64,000 bases of DNA. Source: an uncultured Collinsella sp. GTDB lineage: Bacteria; Actinomycetota; Coriobacteriia; Coriobacteriales; Coriobacteriaceae. The DNA lies in assembly GCA_900755685.1 (NCBI GenBank), contig CAAEHI010000041.1, positions 18,538 through 82,537 of the forward strand. Reading direction: 5' to 3'. The position numbers and the translations under genes are program-made. Position 1 is the stretch's first letter. Each line of letters begins with the position of its first letter. Shown here in pieces: positions 32,532 through 41,434 of this stretch. The notes under the pieces were generated by a model that made no database searches, was not told the DNA's origin, and saw only the letters and a program-made list of their open reading frames with translations.

Positions 32532-33071
32532 ATGGATGCCCGCAAAGAAAAAAGCCGCGCCGCCATCGTTGCGGCGTTCTCCGAGCTGCTACGCGAAGAG
32601 GACTACGGCAAGATTACCGTCGGCGACATCATCGCGCGCGCTCACGTAGGCCGTGCGACATTCTACGGTCTCTTTAAGAGCAAGGACGACCTACTGTCCG
32701 AGCTCGTGAGCGACATCTGCACCCACGCCCTCGACGACGATGGCACACCGCTCGACGACCCACTCGTGCAGGTCGAGCATATCCTCAACAACCTCTGGGA
32801 GCGCCGCCAGGGCGTTCGAGCCCTCGTAGCCGGCGCCGGCTCACGCGTCTTCGCCGACTGTCTCCGCAAGACCATCATGTCGCGCGCAGCCGAAACCGTC
32901 CCCGCCGACCCCGCAGGCCCCGCCAGCACCATGGACCGCAGCTTCCTACTACACCACATAGCCTCAAGCTTCGTAGGAATGGTCCAATGGTGGGCCTGGC
33001 ATAACTTCCAAGCAGACAAAGCCGACGTAGCCAAAGACTACTTATCGGCCATAAAACCCCTCTTCAACTAA
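32532..33071 (+). CDS. TetR-family regulator in the lar cluster
   Basis: This 179-residue protein has an N-terminal TetR helix-turn-helix (ITVGDIIARAHVGRATFYGLFKSKDDLL, residues about 24-51) and a variable C-terminal domain. The ATG at 32532 overlaps the larC end by no more than a few bases; the longer frame from 32319 lies within larC and is rejected. It is likely the local regulator of larBC and perhaps larDA, with the dyad at 30759-30792 as a candidate site. That link is inferred. Confidence 0.87.
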   Translation: MDARKEKSRAAIVAAFSELLREEDYGKITVGDIIARAHVGRATFYGLFKSKDDLLSELVSDICTHALDDDGTPLDDPLVQVEHILNNLWERRQGVRALVAGAGSRVFADCLRKTIMSRAAETVPADPAGPASTMDRSFLLHHIASSFVGMVQWWAWHNFQADKADVAKDYLSAIKPLFN

Positions 33072-33227
33072 GTAAGAACATCATCCCAAAGCATCGCCCC
33101 AACCCAGGGCGCCACGCATCCCAAAGTGTCAACAACAGCCCAACGCCCCTATCAGCAACAAGCCCCTCCCATCCAAATTCAGATTTATATGTTGGGTTGC
33201 TTGTTCGAACACAACTAGGATCCCGCA

Positions 33228-33354
33228 GCTGCCCGCATGGGGTAACTTCCCGGCGCATTCCGCAGGACGCAAGAAGCCCTCGCCGCACGAAGTGCGCAGC
33301 GAGGGCTTCTTGCATGTCCGAGGACGCGCCGGGAAGTTACCCCATGCGGGCAGC
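33228..33354. repeat. Palindrome family II, copy 1 (127 bp)
   Basis: The outer arms 33228-33256 and 33326-33354 are perfect 29-bp complements. The inner arms GCAAGAAGCCCTCGC and GCGAGGGCTTCTTGC are 15-bp complements. Between them are conserved segments ATTCCGCAGGAC and ATGTCCGAGGAC, which pair as GGAC/GTCC and TCC/GGA around a GCA/GA internal loop. It lies between the convergent tetR and larD genes. Confidence 0.85.
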
Positions 33355-33376
33355 GGACAACCTATGTAGCCTCAGA

Positions 33377-34108
33377 CTAGAACATGCCCAAGAAACCGTG
33401 CACAAACAGCGCAGCCAGAGCGGCACCGACAAACGGCGCGATGCCAGGAACAAGCAGGCCGTACTTCCAGTTGTTGTCAGCCTTGTTCTTGATCGGCAGC
33501 ACCTGATAGGCCATGCGAGGACCAAGGTCACGAGCCTGGTTCATGGCGAAGCCGGTGATGCCGCCCATGCCCATGCCAACAGCCCAAACGATCAGACCGA
33601 CGCAGATGGCGAGCATCAGGACGTTCTCGCCAGCACGGTTAGCAGCAGCAAGGATGGCGCTGATGAACACAAAAGTGCAGATAGCCTCGCAGAAGAAGTT
33701 GCGGGCATAGTTCGTACCCTCGGTGGTGGGGTTGGTCGAGAAGATATTGCGCTGGGCAATGGGATCGACGACACCATCGGAAGCCTTGAACTCATCGGCA
33801 TACATAAGCCACGCGATCACGGCACCCGCAAAGCCGCCGAGCATATCGGCAATCATGAAGGGGATGCAGCTGCTCCACGGCACCAGGCCGACGATGCACT
33901 GGGCAAGCACCATGGCGGGGTTCATGCACACGGCGCCGCCAAAGATAAACAAGGCGACCGAGATGCCAAAAGACCAGGTGGTGATGGCAAACATGTGGCC
34001 GGAGCCCTGATACTTGGTGCCCTTAAGCACGGTATCGCAGTGCACGCCCACGCCAAAGATGATCATGAGGGCCGTTGCGCCGAATTCGCAGAGGAGTTTG
34101 GTAAGCAT
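33377..34108 (-). CDS. larD: Aquaporin-family lactate channel LarD
   Basis: This 243-residue MIP protein has six transmembrane segments. The first NPA box is intact (CMNPAMV). The second reads MNQARDLGPR, so NPA is NQA while the following Arg, the selectivity-filter residue of glycerol facilitators, is kept. Placement directly after larA on - supports LarD, which passes lactic acid in Lactobacillus. A general glycerol facilitator is the alternative. Confidence 0.83.
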   Translation of the reverse strand: MLTKLLCEFGATALMIIFGVGVHCDTVLKGTKYQGSGHMFAITTWSFGISVALFIFGGAVCMNPAMVLAQCIVGLVPWSSCIPFMIADMLGGFAGAVIAWLMYADEFKASDGVVDPIAQRNIFSTNPTTEGTNYARNFFCEAICTFVFISAILAAANRAGENVLMLAICVGLIVWAVGMGMGGITGFAMNQARDLGPRMAYQVLPIKNKADNNWKYGLLVPGIAPFVGAALAALFVHGFLGMF

Positions 34109-34157
34109 AAAACCTTATCTTTCTTGTCGGTTATAAACGATTCGTTTAGGCCGCGTA

Positions 34158-35435
34158 CTAGTGCTGTGCGACGACAACGCCCAGGCCATCGGGAATGACG
34201 GCCACCTTGGCATCGGCACCCTTCATCTCAAAGGCGAGCTTGAGCGCCTCATCGAGGGTGTTAACCGGCGTCATGTGCATATCCTTGATCATCTGGTGAT
34301 CGCACAGGTCGGTAACCATGATCACAGGGTGATGCGCCAGGATGCGGGCAAAGATCTGGCTCGTCCACTGGTCGGGCAGGGTCTCGTCCTTAGGACGGTC
34401 GATGCAGGCGCGCTCAAACTCTGCCGGATCATTGTCGGCGATGTTGTGATAGAAGCCCTCGCCACCGTGACCGTCGGCACAACCGGCGACATCGATGATC
34501 ACGCCGCCCTCGGGAAGCGTAGCCTCGGCAGAGCACATGCCCTTCACGGCCTGATAGATGTTCTGGTCGAGCGGGTAGCCGCCGTTGGTGGTAATGGCAA
34601 TCTCGCACTCGACGGGCTCAACGCCGGCAAGGCTCTTCACGAACTCGCAGCCAGCCTCGTGCGCCTTGTGGATGTCGCCGGCAAAGGAGCCGATGACCTC
34701 GTGCTTGCCGTTGAGCACCACGTTGAGCACAAAGGCAAGGTGAGCCATCTCGGCAGCGGCAAACATGTCCTCGCTCACGTGGTTGTGGCACAGGTTGCCG
34801 GCACGCGAATGGGAATCGTTCACAAACTGACCGTTGTGGTTGTACATGATGGTCTTGTAGCTGGCGATACCAGGCAGGACGGACTTGCGGCTACCAGAGA
34901 AACCGGCAAAGAAGTGCGGCTCAATAAAGCCCTCGGCAAGCAGCAGATCGCAATCGGCAGCAATCTTGTTGATGATGCACTCGCCGCCAGAAGGCAGGGT
35001 GCCGATCTTTTTCATCATGCTGTCATCGGTCGCGACGTGCATAACGATTTCCTCGTTGGCAACGATCTCCTCGCCGTACTTGTTGACGAGCTCCTCGTGC
35101 GTCGACGGACGATGCATACCCGTAGCAACCAGAATACGCACGCGAGCCTCGGGCGCAGCAGAATGGATGTGATGCAGCAGAATAGGCATCGTCACACGCG
35201 AGGGAACGGGACGCGTATGATCGGAGCTAATGATGACGATATCCTTCTTGCCAGCACAAAGCTCCTCGAGCGAAGGCGAGCCATAAGGATTGGCAAGCGA
35301 CTCCTCTACCAGCTCTTCCTGCGATTTCGTGGTCTTAAACTCGTTTTGATGACCCTCCATCACACCAGCGAAGTTCTTATCCTCGAGCTCCAGATGCAAC
35401 GTCTTGTGGTCAAACGGCAGTTCACATTCAAACAA
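34158..35435 (-). CDS. larA: Nickel-dependent lactate racemase
   Basis: The 425-residue protein has every active-site residue known from Lactobacillus plantarum LarA at the same number: His108 (GMHRP), His174 (EPHFFAG), Lys184 (GSRKSVLPG, which anchors the nickel-pincer cofactor) and His200 (YNH). It interconverts D- and L-lactate; LarA homologues also act on other 2-hydroxy acids. The start is a TTG at 35435 with GAGGG about 9 bases before it, as no ATG fits. Cofactor genes larB and larC lie 2.5 kb away on +; larE is not in the window. Confidence 0.92.
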   Translation of the reverse strand: MFECELPFDHKTLHLELEDKNFAGVMEGHQNEFKTTKSQEELVEESLANPYGSPSLEELCAGKKDIVIISSDHTRPVPSRVTMPILLHHIHSAAPEARVRILVATGMHRPSTHEELVNKYGEEIVANEEIVMHVATDDSMMKKIGTLPSGGECIINKIAADCDLLLAEGFIEPHFFAGFSGSRKSVLPGIASYKTIMYNHNGQFVNDSHSRAGNLCHNHVSEDMFAAAEMAHLAFVLNVVLNGKHEVIGSFAGDIHKAHEAGCEFVKSLAGVEPVECEIAITTNGGYPLDQNIYQAVKGMCSAEATLPEGGVIIDVAGCADGHGGEGFYHNIADNDPAEFERACIDRPKDETLPDQWTSQIFARILAHHPVIMVTDLCDHQMIKDMHMTPVNTLDEALKLAFEMKGADAKVAVIPDGLGVVVAQH

Positions 35436-36068
35436 TGACGAGCGCCCTCTTCCTTTTCAACTGACACACTAGATAAACCGTTGGAAGGATACGCCGCTCA
35501 CCGAAAAACACCACCGTCCACCGACTCATTAACACAACGTTCATATTTGACCCACAACAAAACGGCCGCGACCCCAAACGGGACCGCGGCCGCCTGTCAA
35601 AGACACTATAGACAGGATGATTTACGCAGCGCCGAGGCAAACATCTAGTCCGAGACGTACGCACGTAAGCCATTTTGCATAAATTCATTAATTAATTGCA
35701 TAAGATGGCGCATGGATTTCTGGCCATAACTGGGTAGTACCCTCCGGAGCGTGCATTTTTGCGAGTATTCAGCATCGCGGGATAAGATTTTGGTGCCAAA
35801 AATCTTTCAAAAGGTAGATAGTCCTCATGACTTGACCCATCTGGATAGCATGCGGCGAGAAACCAGCCATATATGATCGTCGCCAAAGCCCAATCGTCGT
35901 GCAAAAGCATCAACAAAGGCAGCGAAAGCCGGCTATGGCCTTATGCATCAATCTTTGGCTGCTGAAAACTCCATTTTTTGCACGTCGCCCCAAGCACCAC
36001 CCTCACCCAGCGGCTGATCCACCGAAGACCGGACATCGCAGGGCCCGCCATCAGTTTACTTTTAGGCA
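35436..36068. other. Gene-poor stretch with possible gene remnants
   Basis: I see no supportable gene here. On the - strand, 35692-35916 holds a 74-codon frame (LHDDWALATIIYGWF near its start), and a different frame just downstream reads MRHLMQLINEFMQNGLRAYV and then stops near 35645. Together they look like a short frameshifted remnant of an unknown gene. A further open piece (35941-36060, -) is rich in Trp, Lys and Arg but matches nothing I know. Base composition is more AT-rich than the neighbours, which suggests transferred or decaying DNA. Confidence 0.35.
35563..35592 (-). terminator. Intrinsic terminator on the - strand, upstream of larA
   Basis: CGGCCGCG and CGCGGCCG pair around a short loop, and TTTTGTTGTG follows on -. 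It has no intact gene before it, consistent with a lost gene or a short RNA transcribed from the 35.6-35.9 kb stretch. Confidence 0.6.
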
Positions 36069-36163
36069 CACTCCGCAGGACGCAAGAAGCCCTCGCCGCA
36101 CTCCACGCTATGCGCGAAGCGCGCCTTATTCCCTTTAGCTTTAATCCCAGAAGACCGAGGACG
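36069..36163. repeat. Palindrome family II, decayed copy
   Basis: The left half is intact (ACTCCGCAGGACGCAAGAAG then CCCTCGC, same as copy 1). The right half keeps only GACCGAGGACG near 36153. The pairing arms are lost. Confidence 0.65.
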
Positions 36164-36173
36164 AAGGGATCCA

Positions 36174-36284
36174 ATGGGTTTCCCTCTGAATGCACTCCGC
36201 AGCACGAAGCCCCCTTATCCGCAGCTCCGAAGGAGCAGGATAAGGGGGCTTCAAGTGCGAGGACGCATTCAGAGGGAAACCCAT
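36174..36284. repeat. Palindrome family II, copy 2 (111 bp)
   Basis: The outer arms ATGGGTTTCCCTCTGAATGC (36174-36193) and 36265-36284 are perfect 20-bp complements. The inner arms GAAGCCCCCTTATCC and GGATAAGGGGGCTTC pair over 15 bp. The conserved loop segments read ACTCCGCAGCAC and AAGTGCGAGGAC. Here GCAC pairs with GTGC where copy 1 has GGAC/GTCC. It lies just after the ppc stop and may end its transcript. Confidence 0.85.
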
Positions 36285-36315
36285 CGGGTCCCGGTGAGAG
36301 CCACAGGGCTATCGA

Positions 36316-39129
36316 TTACCCCGTGTTCTGCAATCCTGCCGAGACGCCGGTCACAGTCGAAAGAATCAGGCTCATGTACTCGGCCTTCTTCTCCTCGGCC
36401 ATCTCGTCCTGGTTCATACGCACCTCGCGAAGGGCGCGGACCTGGGCGATGGACAGGGCGTCGACGTAGGGGTTACGCACGCGAACAGCACAGCCGAGCA
36501 CGCGGCGGCGCTGCAGCGGCCACTCATCACCGACGATGGCAAGGACCCACTTACGGGTGAGCTGCATCTCGGTAAAGACCTTCTTGGACAGATCATCGCG
36601 GTCGCCCAGATGCAGATACATCTTGGCGATGCGCTGATCGGTCTTAGCAATCGACATCTCGATGTTGTCGATAAAAGTGCGGAAGAATGGCCACTCCTGG
36701 TAGGCAGCCTTGAGCTGGTCAAGATCGCCCAGCTGCTCGCAGGCGGTGCCCAGGCCGTACCAAGCGGCCAGGTTAATGCGCGCCTGGCTCCAGCTGAAGA
36801 TCCACGGAATGGTACGCAGGTCATCGAGCGACTTGGCGCCCAGGCCGCGCTTAGCGGGACGCGAGCCGATCGGCAGCAGACCGACCTCGGTCAGCGGCGT
36901 CACGGTCGAGAACCATGGTGTAAAGTCCTCGGTGTTCAGCAGGTCCAGATAGCGCTCGCGGCTTGCGGCGTTGAGCTTCTCGGCCATATCCCAGAACTTC
37001 TGCGTGGTCTCGGTGTTGGTCTTCTCGACACTCGGGGCCGACTGCAAAAGCGTTGCGGCGGCAACGGACTCAACATGGCGCTGAGCCAGCGTGCGGTTGC
37101 CGTAACGGGCAAAGATGACCTCGCCCTGCTCGGTGAGCTTAAAGAAGCAGTTGACCGAACCCTTGGGCTGCGCCAGCACGGCCTTGTTGGCCGGGCCGCC
37201 GCCACGGCCCACGGCACCGCCGCGACCGTGCATGAGCACCAGGTCGATATCGTTCTTCTCTGCCCACTTGGCGATGCGCTCCTGCGCGGAGTGCAGCGCG
37301 AGCATGGCCGTGGTAGGACCGGCGTCCTTGGAGGAGTCGGAATAGCCCAGCATAACCTCCATGCGGCGGTTGGTCTGAGCAAGGCGCTTCTGTACCACGG
37401 GCAGCGTGAGCATCTGGTCGAGCACGTCGACGCAGCCCTCGAGGTCCTCGAGCTGCTCGAACAGCGGGATCACGTCGAGCTCGGGGACATCCTCCTCGTG
37501 TGCAAAGGACAGGTGGGCAAGCTCAAAGACGTCAGCCACATGCTGGGCGCTCTTGGTGAACGAGATGATATAGCGGTGCGCCATCTTCTTGCCGTAGCGC
37601 TTTTGGATGGAGCCGATAGCGCGGAAGGTATCGATGACCTCGCGCGTCATAGGCTGCAGATCGCCATGGATACCGTTCTCGTGGATATCCTTGAGGGCGC
37701 GGGCGTGCACCACGGAGTGCTGACGGAACTCCATCTCGACCATGTGGAAGCCGAAGGACTCGACCTGCCAGATGATGGTCTGGACCGGGCCGTAAGCAGC
37801 ACGGACGGCTCCGCAGGCGGCCAGCGAGCGCTGGACGACGCGCAGGTCCTCCAGGAACTCATCGGCGCTGTGGTACATGGTGTCGGTGATACGACGCACG
37901 GTGGCGTTCAGGCGGTCGGCCATGACGAGCATGACGGCGCGATGAGGCTCGTGCTCGGAGATCAGCTCGGCGCGGGCCGTGTAACGAGGGCTCATCTCGA
38001 CCTGATGGTTCCACAGGTTGATGAGCTCGGCAGACGGCTTGCTGTAGGTGGCTTCGAGCGTGAGATTGCGGCCGATGCGGCGGCACTTGTCCTCGAGCTT
38101 GAGCACCATGTGAGTGAAGTACTTGGCAGCGACCTCACGGCTCACCTTGGCGGTGACGTTGGGGTTACCGTCGCGGTCGGAACCGATCCAGCTGCCGGGA
38201 TGGAAGAACGCCGGGCACAGCGGCGGCACGGTACCGGCCTTGTCGCCCAGCACCCAGTCGTCAAAACGACGATAGATAACGGGAATAACGTCGAACAGTG
38301 TGTTATCGAAGATGTCGATGATGGTATCGGCTTCCTCGACCGGCGTGGGCTTCTTGAGCGCGATGGGGCTCGTACGCACCAGGGCGTCGATCTCCTGCAG
38401 CATATGGCGCTCGTTCTCCACCAGGTCGGAGCCGCCCAGACGCGGACGCTCCTCCAGCAGGTTGGAGATACGGCGAATCTTGCCCTCGACGGCCTTACGA
38501 CGGGCCTCAGTGGGATGCGCGGTAAAGACGGGATGGAACTCAAGCTTGCCGAGCAGCTCGTTGGCGCCCTCGACGCCCAGTTCATTCACCAGCTGGTGAT
38601 AGGCGACGGTGAGCTCGTTGGCGGGATCGACCTCGGTATCGGTCGACGCACCGGCCTCGCGCTCGCGCAGCTGCGCCACACGGTAGTTCTCCTCCGACAG
38701 GTTTGCCAGGTGGAAGAAGCTCGTAAAGGCGCGGACAATGACCTGCTGCTTATCGAGCGGCAGGCTGTCGATCAGATCGACGACCTCACGAAATGCCACG
38801 GCAGTGGGCTCGTCGGCGGTGGGCACGCCCTGCTCGTCGACGGCCTCGTCGGCAGCGCGCGTACCGGGGTTGCCGGCATTGGCCACAATCTCAGCCGACA
38901 GGATTTTGTCGAACAGGTCCGCGATCTCAGGATCATACTCGCTAAGCACACGACGCTCCAGGCGCAGGAACAACGCCAGATTGTCGCGCAGCTCCTCGGG
39001 GATCTCGATCTCGGCGAGACGCTCCCTGGACTCGGCATTCGAGCCGATTCGGTTAACGAGGCGGTTGACCACGGCAGCGACGCGCGCCGCGGCTTCGGGT
39101 ACAGACTGGTTGCTTAGGTTCTCAGCCAC
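36316..39129 (-). CDS. ppc: Phosphoenolpyruvate carboxylase
   Basis: This protein of about 937 residues is near the usual length. It carries the catalytic VFTAHPTEARR, GYSDSSKDAG and LMHGRGGAVGRGGGP motifs and ends in the conserved QNTG. It makes oxaloacetate from PEP and bicarbonate. The start is uncertain. A GTG at 39129 has GGAGG 4 bases before it; an ATG at 39141 has AGGAGG almost touching it, which is too close, so the GTG is preferred. It is monocistronic. Confidence 0.95.
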   Translation of the reverse strand: MAENLSNQSVPEAAARVAAVVNRLVNRIGSNAESRERLAEIEIPEELRDNLALFLRLERRVLSEYDPEIADLFDKILSAEIVANAGNPGTRAADEAVDEQGVPTADEPTAVAFREVVDLIDSLPLDKQQVIVRAFTSFFHLANLSEENYRVAQLREREAGASTDTEVDPANELTVAYHQLVNELGVEGANELLGKLEFHPVFTAHPTEARRKAVEGKIRRISNLLEERPRLGGSDLVENERHMLQEIDALVRTSPIALKKPTPVEEADTIIDIFDNTLFDVIPVIYRRFDDWVLGDKAGTVPPLCPAFFHPGSWIGSDRDGNPNVTAKVSREVAAKYFTHMVLKLEDKCRRIGRNLTLEATYSKPSAELINLWNHQVEMSPRYTARAELISEHEPHRAVMLVMADRLNATVRRITDTMYHSADEFLEDLRVVQRSLAACGAVRAAYGPVQTIIWQVESFGFHMVEMEFRQHSVVHARALKDIHENGIHGDLQPMTREVIDTFRAIGSIQKRYGKKMAHRYIISFTKSAQHVADVFELAHLSFAHEEDVPELDVIPLFEQLEDLEGCVDVLDQMLTLPVVQKRLAQTNRRMEVMLGYSDSSKDAGPTTAMLALHSAQERIAKWAEKNDIDLVLMHGRGGAVGRGGGPANKAVLAQPKGSVNCFFKLTEQGEVIFARYGNRTLAQRHVESVAAATLLQSAPSVEKTNTETTQKFWDMAEKLNAASRERYLDLLNTEDFTPWFSTVTPLTEVGLLPIGSRPAKRGLGAKSLDDLRTIPWIFSWSQARINLAAWYGLGTACEQLGDLDQLKAAYQEWPFFRTFIDNIEMSIAKTDQRIAKMYLHLGDRDDLSKKVFTEMQLTRKWVLAIVGDEWPLQRRRVLGCAVRVRNPYVDALSIAQVRALREVRMNQDEMAEEKKAEYMSLILSTVTGVSAGLQNTG

Positions 39130-39293
39130 GTTTCCTCCCATTCCTCCTTCTATGCACGTAACATGCGGTATTTATTATAGGCACTCAGCAAAAACTTTCG
39201 ACGCTGATTGCGCTTTACCACACAAAAGTATTTTCTGCATTGCAAGGGTTTTTGCTCTAAATGGTCGTATTTCTCGGTGGACGGCATACACAA

Positions 39294-39329
39294 ACGGGGG
39301 CATTCCGCATAAATGCGAAACACCCCCGT
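39294..39329 (-). terminator. Terminator of hisS
   Basis: ACGGGGG and CCCCCGT with GCAT/ATGC inside form the stem. On - it is followed by TTTGTG. The rest of the 39130-39386 gap holds only the AT-rich ppc promoter region. Confidence 0.65.
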
Positions 39330-39386
39330 AACAATCGCTCGCAATGGACGGAACACTTAAGCGGGTCCGCAGCTCAAAAAGATGCG

Positions 39387-40700
39387 CTACAGGCGCTCGC
39401 GAACCGCCTCGACGACGTTGGCCAGATCGGCAAGAACCTCTTCGTGGCTCTCCATGTCGCGCACCTTGACCTTGCCGGCGGCAAGCTCGTCGCCACCTAG
39501 GACCAAGATGAGCTTGGCGCCTACCTTATCGGCCTGCTTAAACTGGGCCTTGAGCGAACGGCCCTGATAGTCGGCCTCGGTCACGATGCCTGCGGCGCGA
39601 AGCTCCTGCGTGATGGCAAAGACGTTCTGGCGCAGCTCTTTGCCGGCGTTGGCGACATAGACGCACGGAGCCTCATCGGCACCCAAATCGCTGCCAAAGG
39701 CCTGCAGGGCCAGGAGGGCGCGCTCAAAACCGACGGCAAAGCCGACGCCCGCCGTGGGCTTGCCACCCTCGAGCTCGACCAGGCCGTCGTAGCGGCCGCC
39801 GCCACCGATGGAGCCGACGCCGGCGCCGGGGGCCTCGACCTCAAAGACAGTACGGGTGTAGTAGTCCAGGCCGCGCACCAGGGTGGGATCCTCGACATAC
39901 TCGATACCGGCGGCATCCAGATAGCGCTTGACCTGCTCGTAGTGCTCACGGCACTCGTCGCACAGGTTGTCACCCATCAGCGGAGCCTCGGCCATGATCT
40001 CGCGGCAGTGGTCGTTCTTGCAGTCGAAGGCACGCAGCGGGTTGAGCTCGGCGCGCTCACGGCACTCGTCGCACATCTCGTCGGCGTGATCGAGGATGAA
40101 CTGCTTGACCTGCTCGCGATAGGCCGGACGGCACTGGGCATCGCCCATCGAGTTGATGAGCAGGCGAAGCTTGGAAAGGTCGAAGCCCAGGCGCTTGTAG
40201 AACTCCATGAGCATGATGATGCACTCGGCGTCGGCAGCCGGATCGGGAGCGCCGAGCCATTCGATGCCCACCTGGTGGAACTGGCGCAGGCGGCCCTTCT
40301 GGGGACGCTCGCCGCGGAACATGGCCTCGGCATAGTAGGCCTTAAACGGCGTGGAGCCCTGAGGCACCAGGTTGTTCTCCACGACGGCGCGCACCACACC
40401 GGCCGTGCCCTCGGGACGAAGCGCCAGGCGCTGCTTGGGCTTGAGCTTGGTATCGGTACCCTCGGTAAAGACGCGCTCCAGGTTGGCGCCGCTAAACACG
40501 CGGAACATCTCCTTGCGCACGACGTCGGTCGACTGGCCGATGCCGTGGACAAAGACGTCCACCTGCTCGATCGCGGGCGTTTCGATGGGCTTAAAGCCAA
40601 ACGGCTCGAATACGCCAGCCGCAATCTGCTGCATCTTTTGCCAAGCGCGCATCTCGGCGCCGATAAGGTCGCGGGTTCCCTCCGCCTTCTGTGCCTGCAT
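39387..40700 (-). CDS. hisS: Histidyl-tRNA synthetase
   Basis: This class II synthetase of about 437 residues has motif 2 (MFRGERPQKGRLRQFHQVGIE, read in part), the histidine motifs VRGLDYYTRTVFE and GGGGRYDGLV, and a C-terminal anticodon domain. The ATG at 40700 has AAAGGTG before it. It is monocistronic here, without the aspS partner often found beside it in other bacteria (aspS is 10 kb away). Confidence 0.95.
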   Translation of the reverse strand: MQAQKAEGTRDLIGAEMRAWQKMQQIAAGVFEPFGFKPIETPAIEQVDVFVHGIGQSTDVVRKEMFRVFSGANLERVFTEGTDTKLKPKQRLALRPEGTAGVVRAVVENNLVPQGSTPFKAYYAEAMFRGERPQKGRLRQFHQVGIEWLGAPDPAADAECIIMLMEFYKRLGFDLSKLRLLINSMGDAQCRPAYREQVKQFILDHADEMCDECRERAELNPLRAFDCKNDHCREIMAEAPLMGDNLCDECREHYEQVKRYLDAAGIEYVEDPTLVRGLDYYTRTVFEVEAPGAGVGSIGGGGRYDGLVELEGGKPTAGVGFAVGFERALLALQAFGSDLGADEAPCVYVANAGKELRQNVFAITQELRAAGIVTEADYQGRSLKAQFKQADKVGAKLILVLGGDELAAGKVKVRDMESHEEVLADLANVVEAVRERL

Positions 40701-40764
40701 GGGCAAACACCTTTCTTTTGTATCGCGTCATAGGTAGTGGATATTATACGGCACAAAGCAGCAA

Positions 40765-40969
40765 CGCGGCGGCGCGTCTGACCGAACGAGGGTATGGGGG
40801 CTCGTTCGGCCAGATGCGCCGCCGCTGTTTGTGATCCCTTTTCCTCCGTCCCCTTCGGATCGCGTGATCTGTTGGGGACGGAGGAAAAGGGATCATTTCG
40901 TAGGCCCGTGGCCGCCTTGGAAACCGAATGATGGTACGAGCATCCATTCGGCTTCCAAGGCGGCCACGG
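40765..40969. repeat. Cluster of three adjacent long hairpins
   Basis: Hairpin 1 spans 40765-40826 (GCGGCGGCGC...CCGAACGAG arms). Hairpin 2 spans 40833-40894 with perfect 21-bp arms (GATCCCTTTTCCTCC...). Hairpin 3 spans 40906-40969 (CCGTGGCCGCCTTGG...CCATTCGG arms). Arms are unrelated to one another. Hairpin 2 shares GGGGACGGAGGA with 49185-49196. The cluster lies between hisS and the broken end of an MFS gene. Confidence 0.8.
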
Positions 40970-41312
40970 ACAGAACGGGGCGAACAGAAAAGAGCACGTA
41001 GACCTGCCACAGCTCACCGACAAAGCTCATGCCAGCAAGCACCGCCGAGGTAGCGATAACGGTGAGCGAGCCCAATACGCGGCCACTCACCTTATCGGCA
41101 ACATGACCGATAACGAGCGAACCCACGACGCTCACCACGGTGGAGATGACATTGGAGACGTTGTACTGCGCAAGGGAAATACCCAGGTCGCTGACGATCA
41201 GCGGCTGGAACAGGCTCATGCAATTGACAAAAATCGTGTAACGCGTGGCCATGATCACGAAGCCGGAGGCAACCACGAGTCAGCCGGGGAAGAACTTACG
41301 CTGCTGGGGCAT
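40970..41312 (-). pseudogene. MFS transporter remnant, N-terminal part
   Basis: The frame starts at an ATG at 41312 (MPQQRKFFPG), meets a TGA at 41280-41282, and then continues as typical MFS TM1-TM4 sequence (VVASGFVIMATRYTIFVN, VIGHVADKVSGRVLGSL, the latter being the MFS loop 2-3 motif). The protein similarity stops at VYVLFSV, where hairpin 3 of the palindrome cluster begins. About two thirds of the gene is missing. Read-through into the hairpin gives only a nonsense tail. Confidence 0.82.
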
Positions 41313-41434
41313 ACTGCTCCTTTTAGACAAACGAATAGCCTGCGCCGGGTGCCGGTAGTGCCCAAGATTGCCTTGAAAGACAAGGGCATAGGCCTTACGG
41401 CCATGCCCGCAGGCTTGAAAGGCAAGGTTGGGTG

